From Rikenellaceae bacterium (GTDB taxonomy: Bacteria > Bacteroidota > Bacteroidia > Bacteroidales > Rikenellaceae): a stretch of DNA of 64,000 nt. The position numbers and the translations under genes are program-made. Of the stretch, positions 25,321-33,369 are shown one piece after another. The stretch spans positions 1 through 64,000 of the forward strand of contig JAFTOX010000014.1 of NCBI GenBank assembly GCA_017463585.1. Reading direction: 5' to 3'. Below the pieces are notes generated by a model. It made no database searches and had not been told where the DNA came from. It saw only the letters and a program-made list of their open reading frames with translations. How positions within the stretch are numbered: position 1 is the first letter of the stretch; every line of letters begins with the position of its first letter.

Positions 25321-25914
25321 ATGAAACAATTGATGATTTTGGCGGCGGTGCTTGCGCTGGGCATTGCCGACGTTCAGGCTCAGAGTTTGAAGGATATTTT
25401 GGGCGGTTTGGTGGGTGCCGTTACGGGCAACACAACAACCGAGCAGACTATCGTGGGCGAGTGGGGCTACACTCAGCCGGCTGTTAAGTTGAAGAGCGAT
25501 AATGTTCTGGCTCAGGCAGGTAGCTCGCTTATGACGGGCACGATCGAGAAGAAGATGGCACCCTACTACGAGAAGGTTGGCTTGAAGGCTGGCTCGGCGG
25601 CGATCACGCTCACCGAGGATCATCAGTTCACGCTGACGATGGGCAAACGTACGTTGCAGGGAACATACGAATTCGATAGTGCGACCAATGCTTTGACGCT
25701 CAACTTCACGACCAAGACCTCGGTCAAGATCGGCAAGATTAGGGGCGAGGCTCAGCTGTCGGGTGGCGATTTGAAGTTGCTGTTTGCGGCCGATAAGATG
25801 TTGAAGATTGTCAGGGGTTTGTCGGCAGTGTCGAACAATACGTCGATTGCGGCAATCTCGAAGGCTGCCGAGCAGTACGACGGATTGAGCCTCGGAATGA
25901 CTTTTGCGAAGTAA
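25321..25914 (+). CDS. DUF4923-type secreted lipocalin-like protein
   Basis: 197 aa with a signal peptide (MKQLMILAAVLALGIADVQAQ). The opening SLKDILGGLVGAVTGN and IVGEWGYTQPAVKLKSDNVLAQAG blocks are those of Bacteroidetes DUF4923 proteins. The beta-rich core (DHQFTLTMGKRTLQGTYEFD) suggests a lipocalin-like barrel. Its ATG begins immediately after the nadE stop codon. Function unknown. Confidence 0.85.
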   Translation: MKQLMILAAVLALGIADVQAQSLKDILGGLVGAVTGNTTTEQTIVGEWGYTQPAVKLKSDNVLAQAGSSLMTGTIEKKMAPYYEKVGLKAGSAAITLTEDHQFTLTMGKRTLQGTYEFDSATNALTLNFTTKTSVKIGKIRGEAQLSGGDLKLLFAADKMLKIVRGLSAVSNNTSIAAISKAAEQYDGLSLGMTFAK

Positions 25915-25932
25915 TCGTTTCGACAATCAACC

Positions 25933-25970
25933 AAAAACCGCGTCCTTCATTGCGAGGGGCGCGGTTTTGT
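25933..25970 (+). terminator. Terminator
   Basis: AAACCGCG (25935-25942) pairs with CGCGGTTT (25960-25967), then TTGTTTG. It ends the OPT-pepT-nadE-DUF4923 operon. Confidence 0.8.
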
Positions 25971-26012
25971 TTGTTTATGAAGAACTATAAATTTATCAAA
26001 TACAAATTTTAT

Positions 26013-27638
26013 TTATCGAGTCATTTCAAATTCGTGCGGATCCTTATAACTTACTCCGTTAGAATTACTAGACCAACTTTTTGAATAACCTGTTACTTTA
26101 ACAGGACTTTTTATATTATCTACTTTTCCTTCCCATTCTTTGCCTGCATCTGATGTTTGAGTAGCATAATAGTCTATTGAGATTTTAATCACTCCAGAAT
26201 TTGTCAATGTCCAATGACTATCTGAAATGTCGGATTCTTCAGAATGTTCAACCGAGCCATCTTCATGTAAGGTTAATGTGTAATACACTATCTTTTCTTG
26301 ATCTAATATGCTATTATATATAACTTCTTTGCAATTCCAAACGCCCGTCATGTCGGGGAGATTCGTTGTGAAACTTATCTCTTCTCCTTTATACTCTTTA
26401 TCTCCAATTTTGGCAACTGCGTAACATGTGTATGTGGTTGCAGGTTGAAGACCTGTTAATGTTACTTGTTGTTCTCCATCTCCTCCTGCAGATACAACAC
26501 CCGTGTCTAATCCGTCATCAGAAAAATAGTGTACTCCGCACCATGATCCTTCTGTGTTACTAAATATGCAATTGATAATAGCTGAACTGCGTGTAATATT
26601 TGTTGCTTCAACTGTAGTTGCAGTAGGTCGTTTGGTTGTGAAGTCGGCAGCTTCCTCGCTAGTGAATATCAGTTTTAATTTATCAATCATACAAACGTAC
26701 TCTACATAATACATATACCATGTATCAGGTTTTAATCCAGTAGCAGTGCCTTGTAGTTCATGTTGATTGACCTTTTCTTGTCGTTTAGAAGCAATGACAT
26801 CTTGAATATTGTCAGAATACATCTCAGATATACAAAAATAAACATCTCCACGTATCCCATCTTCCGAATATATGGCTCCGTTGAGAGTTGCAGAGGTGGA
26901 TGTAACATCTGTAGCAGCTGCTGTTTCTATTGCTAAATTGTATTTATTCGCATAAAATTGACGATATCTTTCAATGGTATCAGTGTCAGGGTATATTGAT
27001 TTCAATAAGTCATCGAATGCACTCATAATTCCACCATATAAACTATCTAAGAATAATGCGTCTTCTATACTATCACTTGCAGCAAGAGAAAGAATTGAAG
27101 AAAGGTATGCGGGGAGGTCACCTAGCGTTAGTATGAGAGATAGCGAAGCGGTGATACATCTTTTAGAATGCCGTTCGGGATCGTTGGCAATTATATCCAA
27201 ATTCTCTGATAATGAAGATAGACCGGTAGAAATTGTCCCTAAAGTCGTTTCAACGACAGGGGATTCTACTGCTGCTATGAAATTTTGAAATTGTTTGCTT
27301 TTCAAAAAATTGTGAATATTTTTCCAAATAGTTTTAATTGGTACACGAGTAGTTGTATTATCAAGAGATGAAAGAGCAACGTCACTTTCTGCTGTTTTAG
27401 AAATCTCTACCAAATTAAAAGTATCGTCATCGCTATAATCTTGGATTAAATAGTTTTCTCCATCATAATAGCGAGTAATCTTTCCTTCGGAATCTGTAAA
27501 TAACAAGCATTTGAAATCATGATACTTAGATGCCATTAAAATAGTGTCATTTGCAAAAAAATCGCCTGTCTTACTGGCAATCAAATTAGCTCTGTTGTCT
27601 ACATATGCTCTTTTGAAACTTTTATCTTCGACTATCAA
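26013..27638 (-). CDS. FN3-repeat cell-surface protein, probable C-terminal part of a split gene
   Basis: Up to 541 aa, but with no ATG at its 5' end (TTG at 27638; first ATG at 27536) and no signal peptide. It holds a helical segment, two fibronectin-type-III-like repeats (about 240-340 and 340-430, each ending in an FTT strand), and a lipocalin-like C-terminal domain starting MTGVWNCKEV. The preceding ORF supplies a signal peptide and ends at the same spot in another frame, so the two probably form one gene broken by a frameshift. AT-rich compared with both flanks. Confidence 0.65.
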   Translation of the reverse strand: MIVEDKSFKRAYVDNRANLIASKTGDFFANDTILMASKYHDFKCLLFTDSEGKITRYYDGENYLIQDYSDDDTFNLVEISKTAESDVALSSLDNTTTRVPIKTIWKNIHNFLKSKQFQNFIAAVESPVVETTLGTISTGLSSLSENLDIIANDPERHSKRCITASLSLILTLGDLPAYLSSILSLAASDSIEDALFLDSLYGGIMSAFDDLLKSIYPDTDTIERYRQFYANKYNLAIETAAATDVTSTSATLNGAIYSEDGIRGDVYFCISEMYSDNIQDVIASKRQEKVNQHELQGTATGLKPDTWYMYYVEYVCMIDKLKLIFTSEEAADFTTKRPTATTVEATNITRSSAIINCIFSNTEGSWCGVHYFSDDGLDTGVVSAGGDGEQQVTLTGLQPATTYTCYAVAKIGDKEYKGEEISFTTNLPDMTGVWNCKEVIYNSILDQEKIVYYTLTLHEDGSVEHSEESDISDSHWTLTNSGVIKISIDYYATQTSDAGKEWEGKVDNIKSPVKVTGYSKSWSSNSNGVSYKDPHEFEMTR

Positions 27639-27916
27639 TTTAGAATTTGGTATTCTCCTGCATTGCCACTATCAAGTGTTGAGCTTTCAAATGAAATATC
27701 GGAAATGTTCTTAATAGGAATTGTACGACAACTTTTCCCACTATAAACTTTGGAAACGGCCTCTCCATTCTCAATAACGTGGCTAATACTGTCAATACAA
27801 TTAGTATAAAATCCATTGAACGATCCATCGTGCATATGGTATCGCATAAAAGATTGAGCGAATATGCTATTTGTACTTATTGCAAGAATAAATAAAGTAA
27901 GTATATATTTTTTCAT
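27635..27916 (-). CDS. Signal-peptide-bearing N-terminal fragment upstream of FN3 protein
   Basis: 93 aa: signal peptide (MKKYILTLFILAISTNSIFAQ), then a small beta domain with IPIKNISDISFES. The stop TGA overlaps the TTG that opens the next frame. Alone it has no recognisable function. Joined to the following ORF it would give a ~630-aa exported protein. Translational coupling of two separate proteins is the alternative. Confidence 0.6.
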   Translation of the reverse strand: MKKYILTLFILAISTNSIFAQSFMRYHMHDGSFNGFYTNCIDSISHVIENGEAVSKVYSGKSCRTIPIKNISDISFESSTLDSGNAGEYQILN

Positions 27917-27924
27917 GTTAAGAA

Positions 27925-28194
27925 CTAATTTTGCGTAGAATGATATGTAATCGAAGTTAATTCAGATAAAGGAATTTCTGTTTGGCCTCCATCTGTATTA
28001 ATGATTAGAGAACTATCCGTAAAATAGAAGGTGCTCCCAGAATCTAATTTGATAATTTTGTTGTTGTTTTTTTGCTTAATAACTGCAGCAGAAATAACAG
28101 TTTTAGACTCATTAGAGTTTGAGTTGCTGTCTGTATCTGGTGAGCAAGCACACAGGACAGACATAGTGAGTAGCATAGCGAGTTTCTTTTTCAT
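27925..28194 (-). CDS. Small lipoprotein
   Basis: 89 aa. Signal peptide with lipobox VLCAC (lipid-anchored Cys17), then an Asn/Ser-rich linker and a short beta domain ending PLSELTSITY, which resembles the IPIKNISDISF strand of the next gene. The start at 28194 (MKKKLAMLL) is chosen for the signal peptide. First gene of the AT-rich islet, 42 bp after the flavin reductase gene on the same strand. Function unknown. Confidence 0.7.
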   Translation of the reverse strand: MKKKLAMLLTMSVLCACSPDTDSNSNSNESKTVISAAVIKQKNNNKIIKLDSGSTFYFTDSSLIINTDGGQTEIPLSELTSITYHSTQN

Positions 28195-28235
28195 CTTTAA
28201 CTGTTTTTTGGTAATATTGTAATACTCATACTTGT

Positions 28236-28814
28236 TTATTTCGACTTCTTGCGCTTGCGTTGCACGGTCCAACCGAAACGTCCAATCTGCTGACCGAGAG
28301 CGTAGTAATGACCGTGCATATAGGTAATCGGGCGGGCACGCTCCAACTCGAAACGACCCGTTTCGGGGTTGATGTATGCCTCGTCAGCCTGCACATTGAC
28401 CACATCGGCCAGAAACATATCGTGTGAGCCGAGCTCAATCACCTCGCGCACACGACATTCGATTGCAATCGGAGCCTCCTCGATAATCGGTGCATTGACC
28501 ATCGCTGCGGGCGAGGGTGTCAGCCCGCACACCTCGAATTTGTTGTACTCGCGTCCTGAGCGCACTCCGCACCAATCGGTCGCCTCGGCCAACGCCTCGG
28601 TGGTGAGGTTGATGACAAATTCGCCCGTGCGCTTGATGATGTCGTAGGAGTGTCGTTCGCGGCGTACGGAGATGTAACACATTGGCGGTTCGGAACATAC
28701 GGTGCCCGTCCAGGCGATTGTGATAAGGTTATATTCGTCGGGCGACGCGCCGCAGCTGACCAGCACGGCGGGCAGAGGATAGACCATCGTCCCGGGTTTC
28801 CAATTCTGTTTCAT
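28236..28814 (-). CDS. Flavin reductase family protein (FMN-binding)
   Basis: 192 aa, flavin-reductase-like FMN-binding split barrel: PLPAVLVSCG, YNLITIAWTGTVCSEPPMCYIS, RTGEFVINLTTEALA and SHDMFLADVVNVQADEAY blocks. Such proteins bind FMN and reduce it or another acceptor with NAD(P)H. The C-terminal tail is basic. A TATATTTG element lies upstream on the minus strand. Partner oxygenase not seen. Confidence 0.9.
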   Translation of the reverse strand: MKQNWKPGTMVYPLPAVLVSCGASPDEYNLITIAWTGTVCSEPPMCYISVRRERHSYDIIKRTGEFVINLTTEALAEATDWCGVRSGREYNKFEVCGLTPSPAAMVNAPIIEEAPIAIECRVREVIELGSHDMFLADVVNVQADEAYINPETGRFELERARPITYMHGHYYALGQQIGRFGWTVQRKRKKSK

Positions 28815-28835
28815 AGTGCGTGAATTTTGTTATGA

Positions 28836-28872
28836 CAAATATAGCTTTTTTCGTGCAGATTTGCTACATTTG
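28836..28872. promoter_or_regulatory. Divergent promoter pair
   Basis: Minus-strand TATATTTG (28836-28843) for the flavin reductase and plus-strand TACATTTG (28865-28872) for the CD225 protein. Confidence 0.65.
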
Positions 28873-28899
28873 TAATGCTAATTTCAATAATTCGAGCCT

Positions 28900-29202
28900 A
28901 TGGAAGTGATTAATAACAATACGCAAACGAATCGTCCGAATCGTTATCCGCCTAAGAATCATCTGGTTGAGGCGATATTGGTAACGCTGTTTTGTTGTCT
29001 GCCGTTTGGAATCGTGGGCATTATCAATGCTGCTCGTGTCGAAAATGCCTTCTATTCGGGCGACGAAATGGAGGCCGAACGTCTGTCGCGTGAGGCACTG
29101 AAATGGAGCAAGATCGGTCTGTTTACGGCACTCGGTGTCTATGTGCTCTATTTCTTGTTTATTGTTGTGTTTGGACTTGCTGCGGCAGGTTTGGACTACT
29201 AA
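28900..29202 (+). CDS. CD225/dispanin-family membrane protein
   Basis: 100 aa: a polar Asn/Pro-rich N-terminus, a first intramembrane helix (LVEAILVTLFCCLPFGIVGIINAARV), a polar loop with AFYSGDEMEAERLSREALKW, and a second TM (IGLFTALGVYVLYFLFIVVF). The CCLPFG-x-VGI and A-x-S-R-x-A-x-x-W positions match the dispanin family shared with IFITM proteins. The bacterial role is unclear. Monocistronic. Confidence 0.88.
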   Translation: MEVINNNTQTNRPNRYPPKNHLVEAILVTLFCCLPFGIVGIINAARVENAFYSGDEMEAERLSREALKWSKIGLFTALGVYVLYFLFIVVFGLAAAGLDY

Positions 29203-29232
29203 CGAAATTTGCGAGTGTCGGTTAGCTGCGGG

Positions 29233-29937
29233 TTAGAGCGGGTGATACTGCTTTAATTCGCGGTTGAGTTCCTTTTCGCGCCCGCCGAGGTGGTGATCCA
29301 CCAACGAGTGAAAGGCCGCCGAGTGGTTGCGATGAACCGTGTGGCAGAGCTCGTGAATGATGATGTATTCGATCAGATGGTTGGGTAGTAGCATTAGATA
29401 TACACTGAGCGACAGGTCGTTACGCGATGAGCAACTGCCCCATTTACTGCGTGTGGCGCGAATCGTTATCGAGCGATAATCGAGCCCCGTGCGACGACTC
29501 GCGGTCTCGACCATCGGTGGTAGCAATTCGCGCGCCTCGCGTCGCAATGCCTCTGTAACTCCCTTATTTATAAGCTCTTGAATATCTGCATTGGCAATGT
29601 CTGCCGATGTGGGTAGGCGCAATGTGATTGCGTCGCTCGTTACGCGGACAGTCGCACGTGTAGCCTTCTCGTCGGGCACTACTCGCAATTCGTGCTGACG
29701 GGTGCGGAATGGCGGACGAATCACGCGCTCAGCCTCGGTGCGTTGTTGCTTTTCGAGCGTCGCGCGCACCCAATCTAATTTAGTATCAAGAAATTGCAGA
29801 GCCCGCTCGCGCGAGGAAAACCACGGATACGCCACCCGCACACGTCCCTTGCGCACCGAGATACGGATATTGCGGGCACGCGCCACTCGCTCGATCTCGA
29901 TCGGACCGAGTACGGGGTGGTTGTGGCTCTGTTTCAT
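29233..29937 (-). CDS. YgjP/WSS1-like zinc metallopeptidase (DUF45)
   Basis: 234 aa. The zinc motif H-E-x-x-H is in IIHELCHTVHRNHSAAFHSLVDHHL, preceded by SKWGSCSSRNDLSLSVYLMLLP, the diagnostic block of the YgjP-like family. Fourth gene of the rpe operon, 4 bp after rlmB. Presumed cytoplasmic peptidase; substrate unknown. Confidence 0.9.
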   Translation of the reverse strand: MKQSHNHPVLGPIEIERVARARNIRISVRKGRVRVAYPWFSSRERALQFLDTKLDWVRATLEKQQRTEAERVIRPPFRTRQHELRVVPDEKATRATVRVTSDAITLRLPTSADIANADIQELINKGVTEALRREARELLPPMVETASRRTGLDYRSITIRATRSKWGSCSSRNDLSLSVYLMLLPNHLIEYIIIHELCHTVHRNHSAAFHSLVDHHLGGREKELNRELKQYHPL

Positions 29938-29941
29938 TTGA

Positions 29942-30673
29942 TTAGCCGATTCGCTGGCGAACGACCTCGAAGAGCATAACGGCAGCTGCGGCCGATACGT
30001 TGAGCGACTCGATATGACCGATCATCGGGATTGCCAGCTGCTCGTCGCACAACTTCATCACCTCCTTCGAAATGCCACGCTCCTCGTTGCCCATCACGAT
30101 CGCAGTGGGGCGGGTGAAGTCGGCATCGTAGAGCAGTTTGCGGCTCTTTTCGGTGGCTGCAACGATCTGATAACCTTCTGCTTGCAACATTTTGATCGTG
30201 TTGCGGATCGAGCCTACACGGCACACGGGAATCGTGGTCAGCGCACCTGCCGACGAACGGATTGCCTCGGCATTGACGGGTGCGGCATTTTTCAGCGGAA
30301 CGATCAGTCCGTGCGCACCTGCACACTCGGCCGAGCGGGCAATTGCACCGAAATTTCGCACGTCGGTAACGCCATCGAAAACCACCACAAGCGGGGTCTC
30401 GTCGTCGGGCACGCGCTCGAAAATATCCTCAATCGAGGCATATTCAATCGCAGCGATCTGCGCCACTACACCCTGATGGTTGCCACGTGTCAGTCGGTTG
30501 AGCTTCTCGACGGGAACCTCCTGAATATGAATGTGATGACGGTAGCACAGATCGCGCAACTCGGTCATCAACTGACCCTCCGCACCCTTGCGGATATAGA
30601 GTTTTTCGATCTGTTTGCGAGCCTCGATAGCCTCAGCCACGGGGCGGATTCCGAAAATAAGGTTGTCTGCCAT
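29942..30673 (-). CDS. rlmB: 23S rRNA (guanosine-2'-O)-methyltransferase, TrmH/SpoU family
   Basis: 243 aa. N-terminal substrate-binding domain (FGIRPVAEAIEARKQIEKLYI) and C-terminal SPOUT knot with the three TrmH motifs: DGVTDVRNFGAIARSAECAGA, AIVMGNEERGIS and IPMIGHIESLNVSAAAAVMLFE. Predicted to 2'-O-methylate G2251 of 23S rRNA; another RNA target is possible. It lies between the ABC-F and metallopeptidase genes. Confidence 0.92.
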   Translation of the reverse strand: MADNLIFGIRPVAEAIEARKQIEKLYIRKGAEGQLMTELRDLCYRHHIHIQEVPVEKLNRLTRGNHQGVVAQIAAIEYASIEDIFERVPDDETPLVVVFDGVTDVRNFGAIARSAECAGAHGLIVPLKNAAPVNAEAIRSSAGALTTIPVCRVGSIRNTIKMLQAEGYQIVAATEKSRKLLYDADFTRPTAIVMGNEERGISKEVMKLCDEQLAIPMIGHIESLNVSAAAAVMLFEVVRQRIG

Positions 30674-30689
30674 ATCGTTTGTTTCGTTT

Positions 30690-32624
30690 CTAATTTTCTT
30701 CGATCAATTCCAATTCGTACGACGCTTTTTCCCATTCGTGCATTTGGTGGTCGTAGCGTGTTTTCAGCTCGTCGTAGGCGCGGTAATCGGCCTCGTTATA
30801 CTCGATTGCCGAGGCAAAACGTGCGTCATAATCAGCAATTTGCGACTCGATTTCTGCCAACTCTGCCTCGATCGCCTCGACTGCCTTGCGCAATTTGCGA
30901 ATCTGTTTCTCCTGCTCTTTTTTCTGCTCGTATGAGAGCTTGCCCGACGAAACGGTCGCGCCCTCTTTCGAGGTGGTTGTGGGCGTAGCTTTGCGTTCGA
31001 TCTCGGCCATCGACTCCACCTTGCGCTTTTCGAGGAAGTAGTAGATACCGCCCAGATACTCCTTCACGCCACCGTCGCGGAACTCATAGATCTTATCGAC
31101 CATTCCGTCCAAAAACTCACGGTCGTGCGACACCACGATAACTGTTCCGTCGAAGCGCATAAGTGCCTCTTTAAGAATATCTTTCGAGCGCATATCCATA
31201 TGGTTTGTCGGCTCGTCCATAATGAGCAGATTGTGGGGCGAGAGCATCAGTCGCGCCATTGCCAAGCGCGAACGCTCGCCTCCCGACAGCACCTTGACCT
31301 TCTTGTCGATATCCTCGCCTCGGAACAGGAAAGCACCCAAAATGTCGCGCAGTCGGGTGCGGATATCACCCACCGCAACGCGATCCAGCGTATCGAATAC
31401 GGTGATCTCACCGTCCATCAAATCCTCTTGATTCTGAGCGTAGTAACCCACATCGACGTTGGCGCCCAAGCGGATCGAACCCTCGCTTGGCGACAGCTCA
31501 CCGACCAACATACGCGCCAGCGTGGTCTTGCCCTCGCCATTGCGACCAACGAGAGCGATCTTTTCGCCACGTTCGATCACGAAATTGGCACCGCTGAAAA
31601 CGTGTTTCGCACCGAAACTCTTGCCTACCTCCTTCACCTCGGCCACAATCTGACCCGAGCGAGGTGCGGGCGGGAACTTGATGTTCAGAGTCGAGAGATC
31701 CTCCTCATCGACCTCGATACGCTCCAAACGTTCGAGCTGTTTGATACGCGACTGCACCTGATTTGATTTGGTCGGCTTGTAGCGGAAACGCTCGATAAAC
31801 TCCTCGGTCTTTTCGATCATACGCTGCTGATTTTCGTAGGCTGCCATCTGTTGTTCGCGGCGCTCACGACGCAGCACAACGTACTTGCTATAAGGCACTT
31901 TGTAGTCGTAGATCTTGCCGAGTGAGATCTCGATCGTGCGGTTTGTTACGTTATCGAGAAAGGCGCGGTCGTGCGAGATGAGCAGCACCGCGCCGTTGTA
32001 ATTTCGCAGATACTCTTCGAGCCACTGAATCGACTCGATGTCGAGGTGGTTCGTAGGCTCGTCGAGCAGGAACACCGACGGGCGACGCAGGAGCAACTTT
32101 GCCAACTCGATACGCATACGCCAGCCACCCGAAAATTGGCTCGTGGGACGGTTGAAATCCTCGCGTCGGAAACCCAATCCGAGCAACGTCTTTTCGATGT
32201 CGGCCTCGCGGCTGTCGCCACCCAAGATGTGGTAGCGGTTGTTGCACTCGTCAAGACGGTGCATCAACTGCTCATATTCGGCCGATTCGTAGTCGTCGCG
32301 CTCGGCCAGCGCAGTTGTAATGCGCTCAATCTCAGCCTCGATTGCCAGCACCTCGGCAAAGGCTTTGGCCGTTTCGTCGATGAGCGTAGTGGTGTCGGCC
32401 ACCTTCATCTGCTGTGGAAGATAGCCGATCGTGCAGTCGCTATTTCGAGTTACGGCACCCGATGTGGCCTGTTGTTCGCCCGTGATGATTCGCAGCAGGG
32501 TAGTCTTACCCGCACCGTTCTTGCCCACCAGACCGATTCGATCCTTCGGATTGACCAAAAACGAGATCTCATCGAAGAGCGTCCAACCGCCGAAACTGAC
32601 GGTGAGGTTGTCGATTGCAATCAT
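30690..32624 (-). CDS. ABC-F family ATPase (Uup-like)
   Basis: 644 aa with two ABC domains and no TM segments. Walker A loops GKNGAGKTT and GRNGEGKTT, signatures QFSGGWRMR and LSGGERSR, Walker B VFLLDEPTNHLD and LLIMDEPTNHMD, and the linker between domains. A C-terminal coiled coil (~560-644, EQEKQIRKLRKAVEAIEAEL) recalls Uup's DNA- or ribosome-binding tail. ABC-F proteins act on ribosomes. The start at 32624 (MIAIDNLTVSFGG) is preferred over an upstream frame that would overlap rpe. Confidence 0.92.
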   Translation of the reverse strand: MIAIDNLTVSFGGWTLFDEISFLVNPKDRIGLVGKNGAGKTTLLRIITGEQQATSGAVTRNSDCTIGYLPQQMKVADTTTLIDETAKAFAEVLAIEAEIERITTALAERDDYESAEYEQLMHRLDECNNRYHILGGDSREADIEKTLLGLGFRREDFNRPTSQFSGGWRMRIELAKLLLRRPSVFLLDEPTNHLDIESIQWLEEYLRNYNGAVLLISHDRAFLDNVTNRTIEISLGKIYDYKVPYSKYVVLRRERREQQMAAYENQQRMIEKTEEFIERFRYKPTKSNQVQSRIKQLERLERIEVDEEDLSTLNIKFPPAPRSGQIVAEVKEVGKSFGAKHVFSGANFVIERGEKIALVGRNGEGKTTLARMLVGELSPSEGSIRLGANVDVGYYAQNQEDLMDGEITVFDTLDRVAVGDIRTRLRDILGAFLFRGEDIDKKVKVLSGGERSRLAMARLMLSPHNLLIMDEPTNHMDMRSKDILKEALMRFDGTVIVVSHDREFLDGMVDKIYEFRDGGVKEYLGGIYYFLEKRKVESMAEIERKATPTTTSKEGATVSSGKLSYEQKKEQEKQIRKLRKAVEAIEAELAEIESQIADYDARFASAIEYNEADYRAYDELKTRYDHQMHEWEKASYELELIEEN

Positions 32625-32629
32625 CGGCG

Positions 32630-33280
32630 TTATGCGTTGAGAATCTTCAAAATCTCCGCTTCGGGATCGGCTGCCTTGAACACTGCGCTGCCGGCTACAA
32701 GTGCGTCGCAACCAGCCTCATACAGCTCGCGCGCATTGGCTGCCGAGACACCGCCGTCGATCTCGATCGTTACATTCAGACCTGCCTCGTCGATCATCTT
32801 TCGCAACTCGCGCACCTTGTCTGTCGAGCCTTCGATAAAGCTCTGACCGCCAAAACCCGGCTCAACGCTCATCACCAGCACCAAATCAACTTCGGGCAGC
32901 AACTCGCGCAGAACCTCTACGGGAGTCTTGGGCTTGATTGAGATGCCCACCTTTGCGCCGCTTTCGCGGATCAGACGGATTGCCTCGCGCGGGGTCTGGG
33001 TTGCCTCGTAGTGGAATGTAACGATGTCGGCACCCGCCTCAGCGAATCGCGCCACATACTTTTCGGGATCGACGATCATCAGGTGCACGTCGAGTACCTT
33101 GTCCGACGCCTTGCGAATGGGTTTCATCACGGGGAAACCGAACGAGATGTTGGGTACAAAGACGCCGTCCATCACGTCGATATGGATCCATTGCGCCGCG
33201 CTGCGGTCGATCATACGGGTGTCGCGGTCGAGGTTGCCGAAGTCGGCCGAGAGCATCGAGGGAGAGATAATTCGTTCCAT
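32630..33280 (-). CDS. rpe: Ribulose-phosphate 3-epimerase
   Basis: 216 aa, normal length. Interconverts ribulose-5-P and xylulose-5-P in the pentose phosphate pathway. Motifs: ISPSMLSADF, HIDVMDGVFVPNISFG, DVHLMI, MSVEPGFGGQSF and EIDGGVSAANA, with AGSAVF at the C-terminus. The start at 33280 suits the minus-strand TACCTTTG at 33308-33315. Leads the rpe/ABC-F/rlmB/metallopeptidase operon. Confidence 0.96.
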   Translation of the reverse strand: MERIISPSMLSADFGNLDRDTRMIDRSAAQWIHIDVMDGVFVPNISFGFPVMKPIRKASDKVLDVHLMIVDPEKYVARFAEAGADIVTFHYEATQTPREAIRLIRESGAKVGISIKPKTPVEVLRELLPEVDLVLVMSVEPGFGGQSFIEGSTDKVRELRKMIDEAGLNVTIEIDGGVSAANARELYEAGCDALVAGSAVFKAADPEAEILKILNA

Positions 33281-33307
33281 ACTAATTTTTGTATATTCTT
33301 TAATGTA

Positions 33308-33347
33308 CAAAGGTACGCATATTTCTCGAAAAATATAGCTATATTTG
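33308..33347. promoter_or_regulatory. Divergent promoters for rpe and rmuC
   Basis: Minus-strand TACCTTTG (33308-33315) faces rpe; plus-strand TATATTTG (33340-33347) lies 22 bp before rmuC. Confidence 0.7.
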
Positions 33348-33369
33348 CCGAAAGTTAATCCCACTGAGT

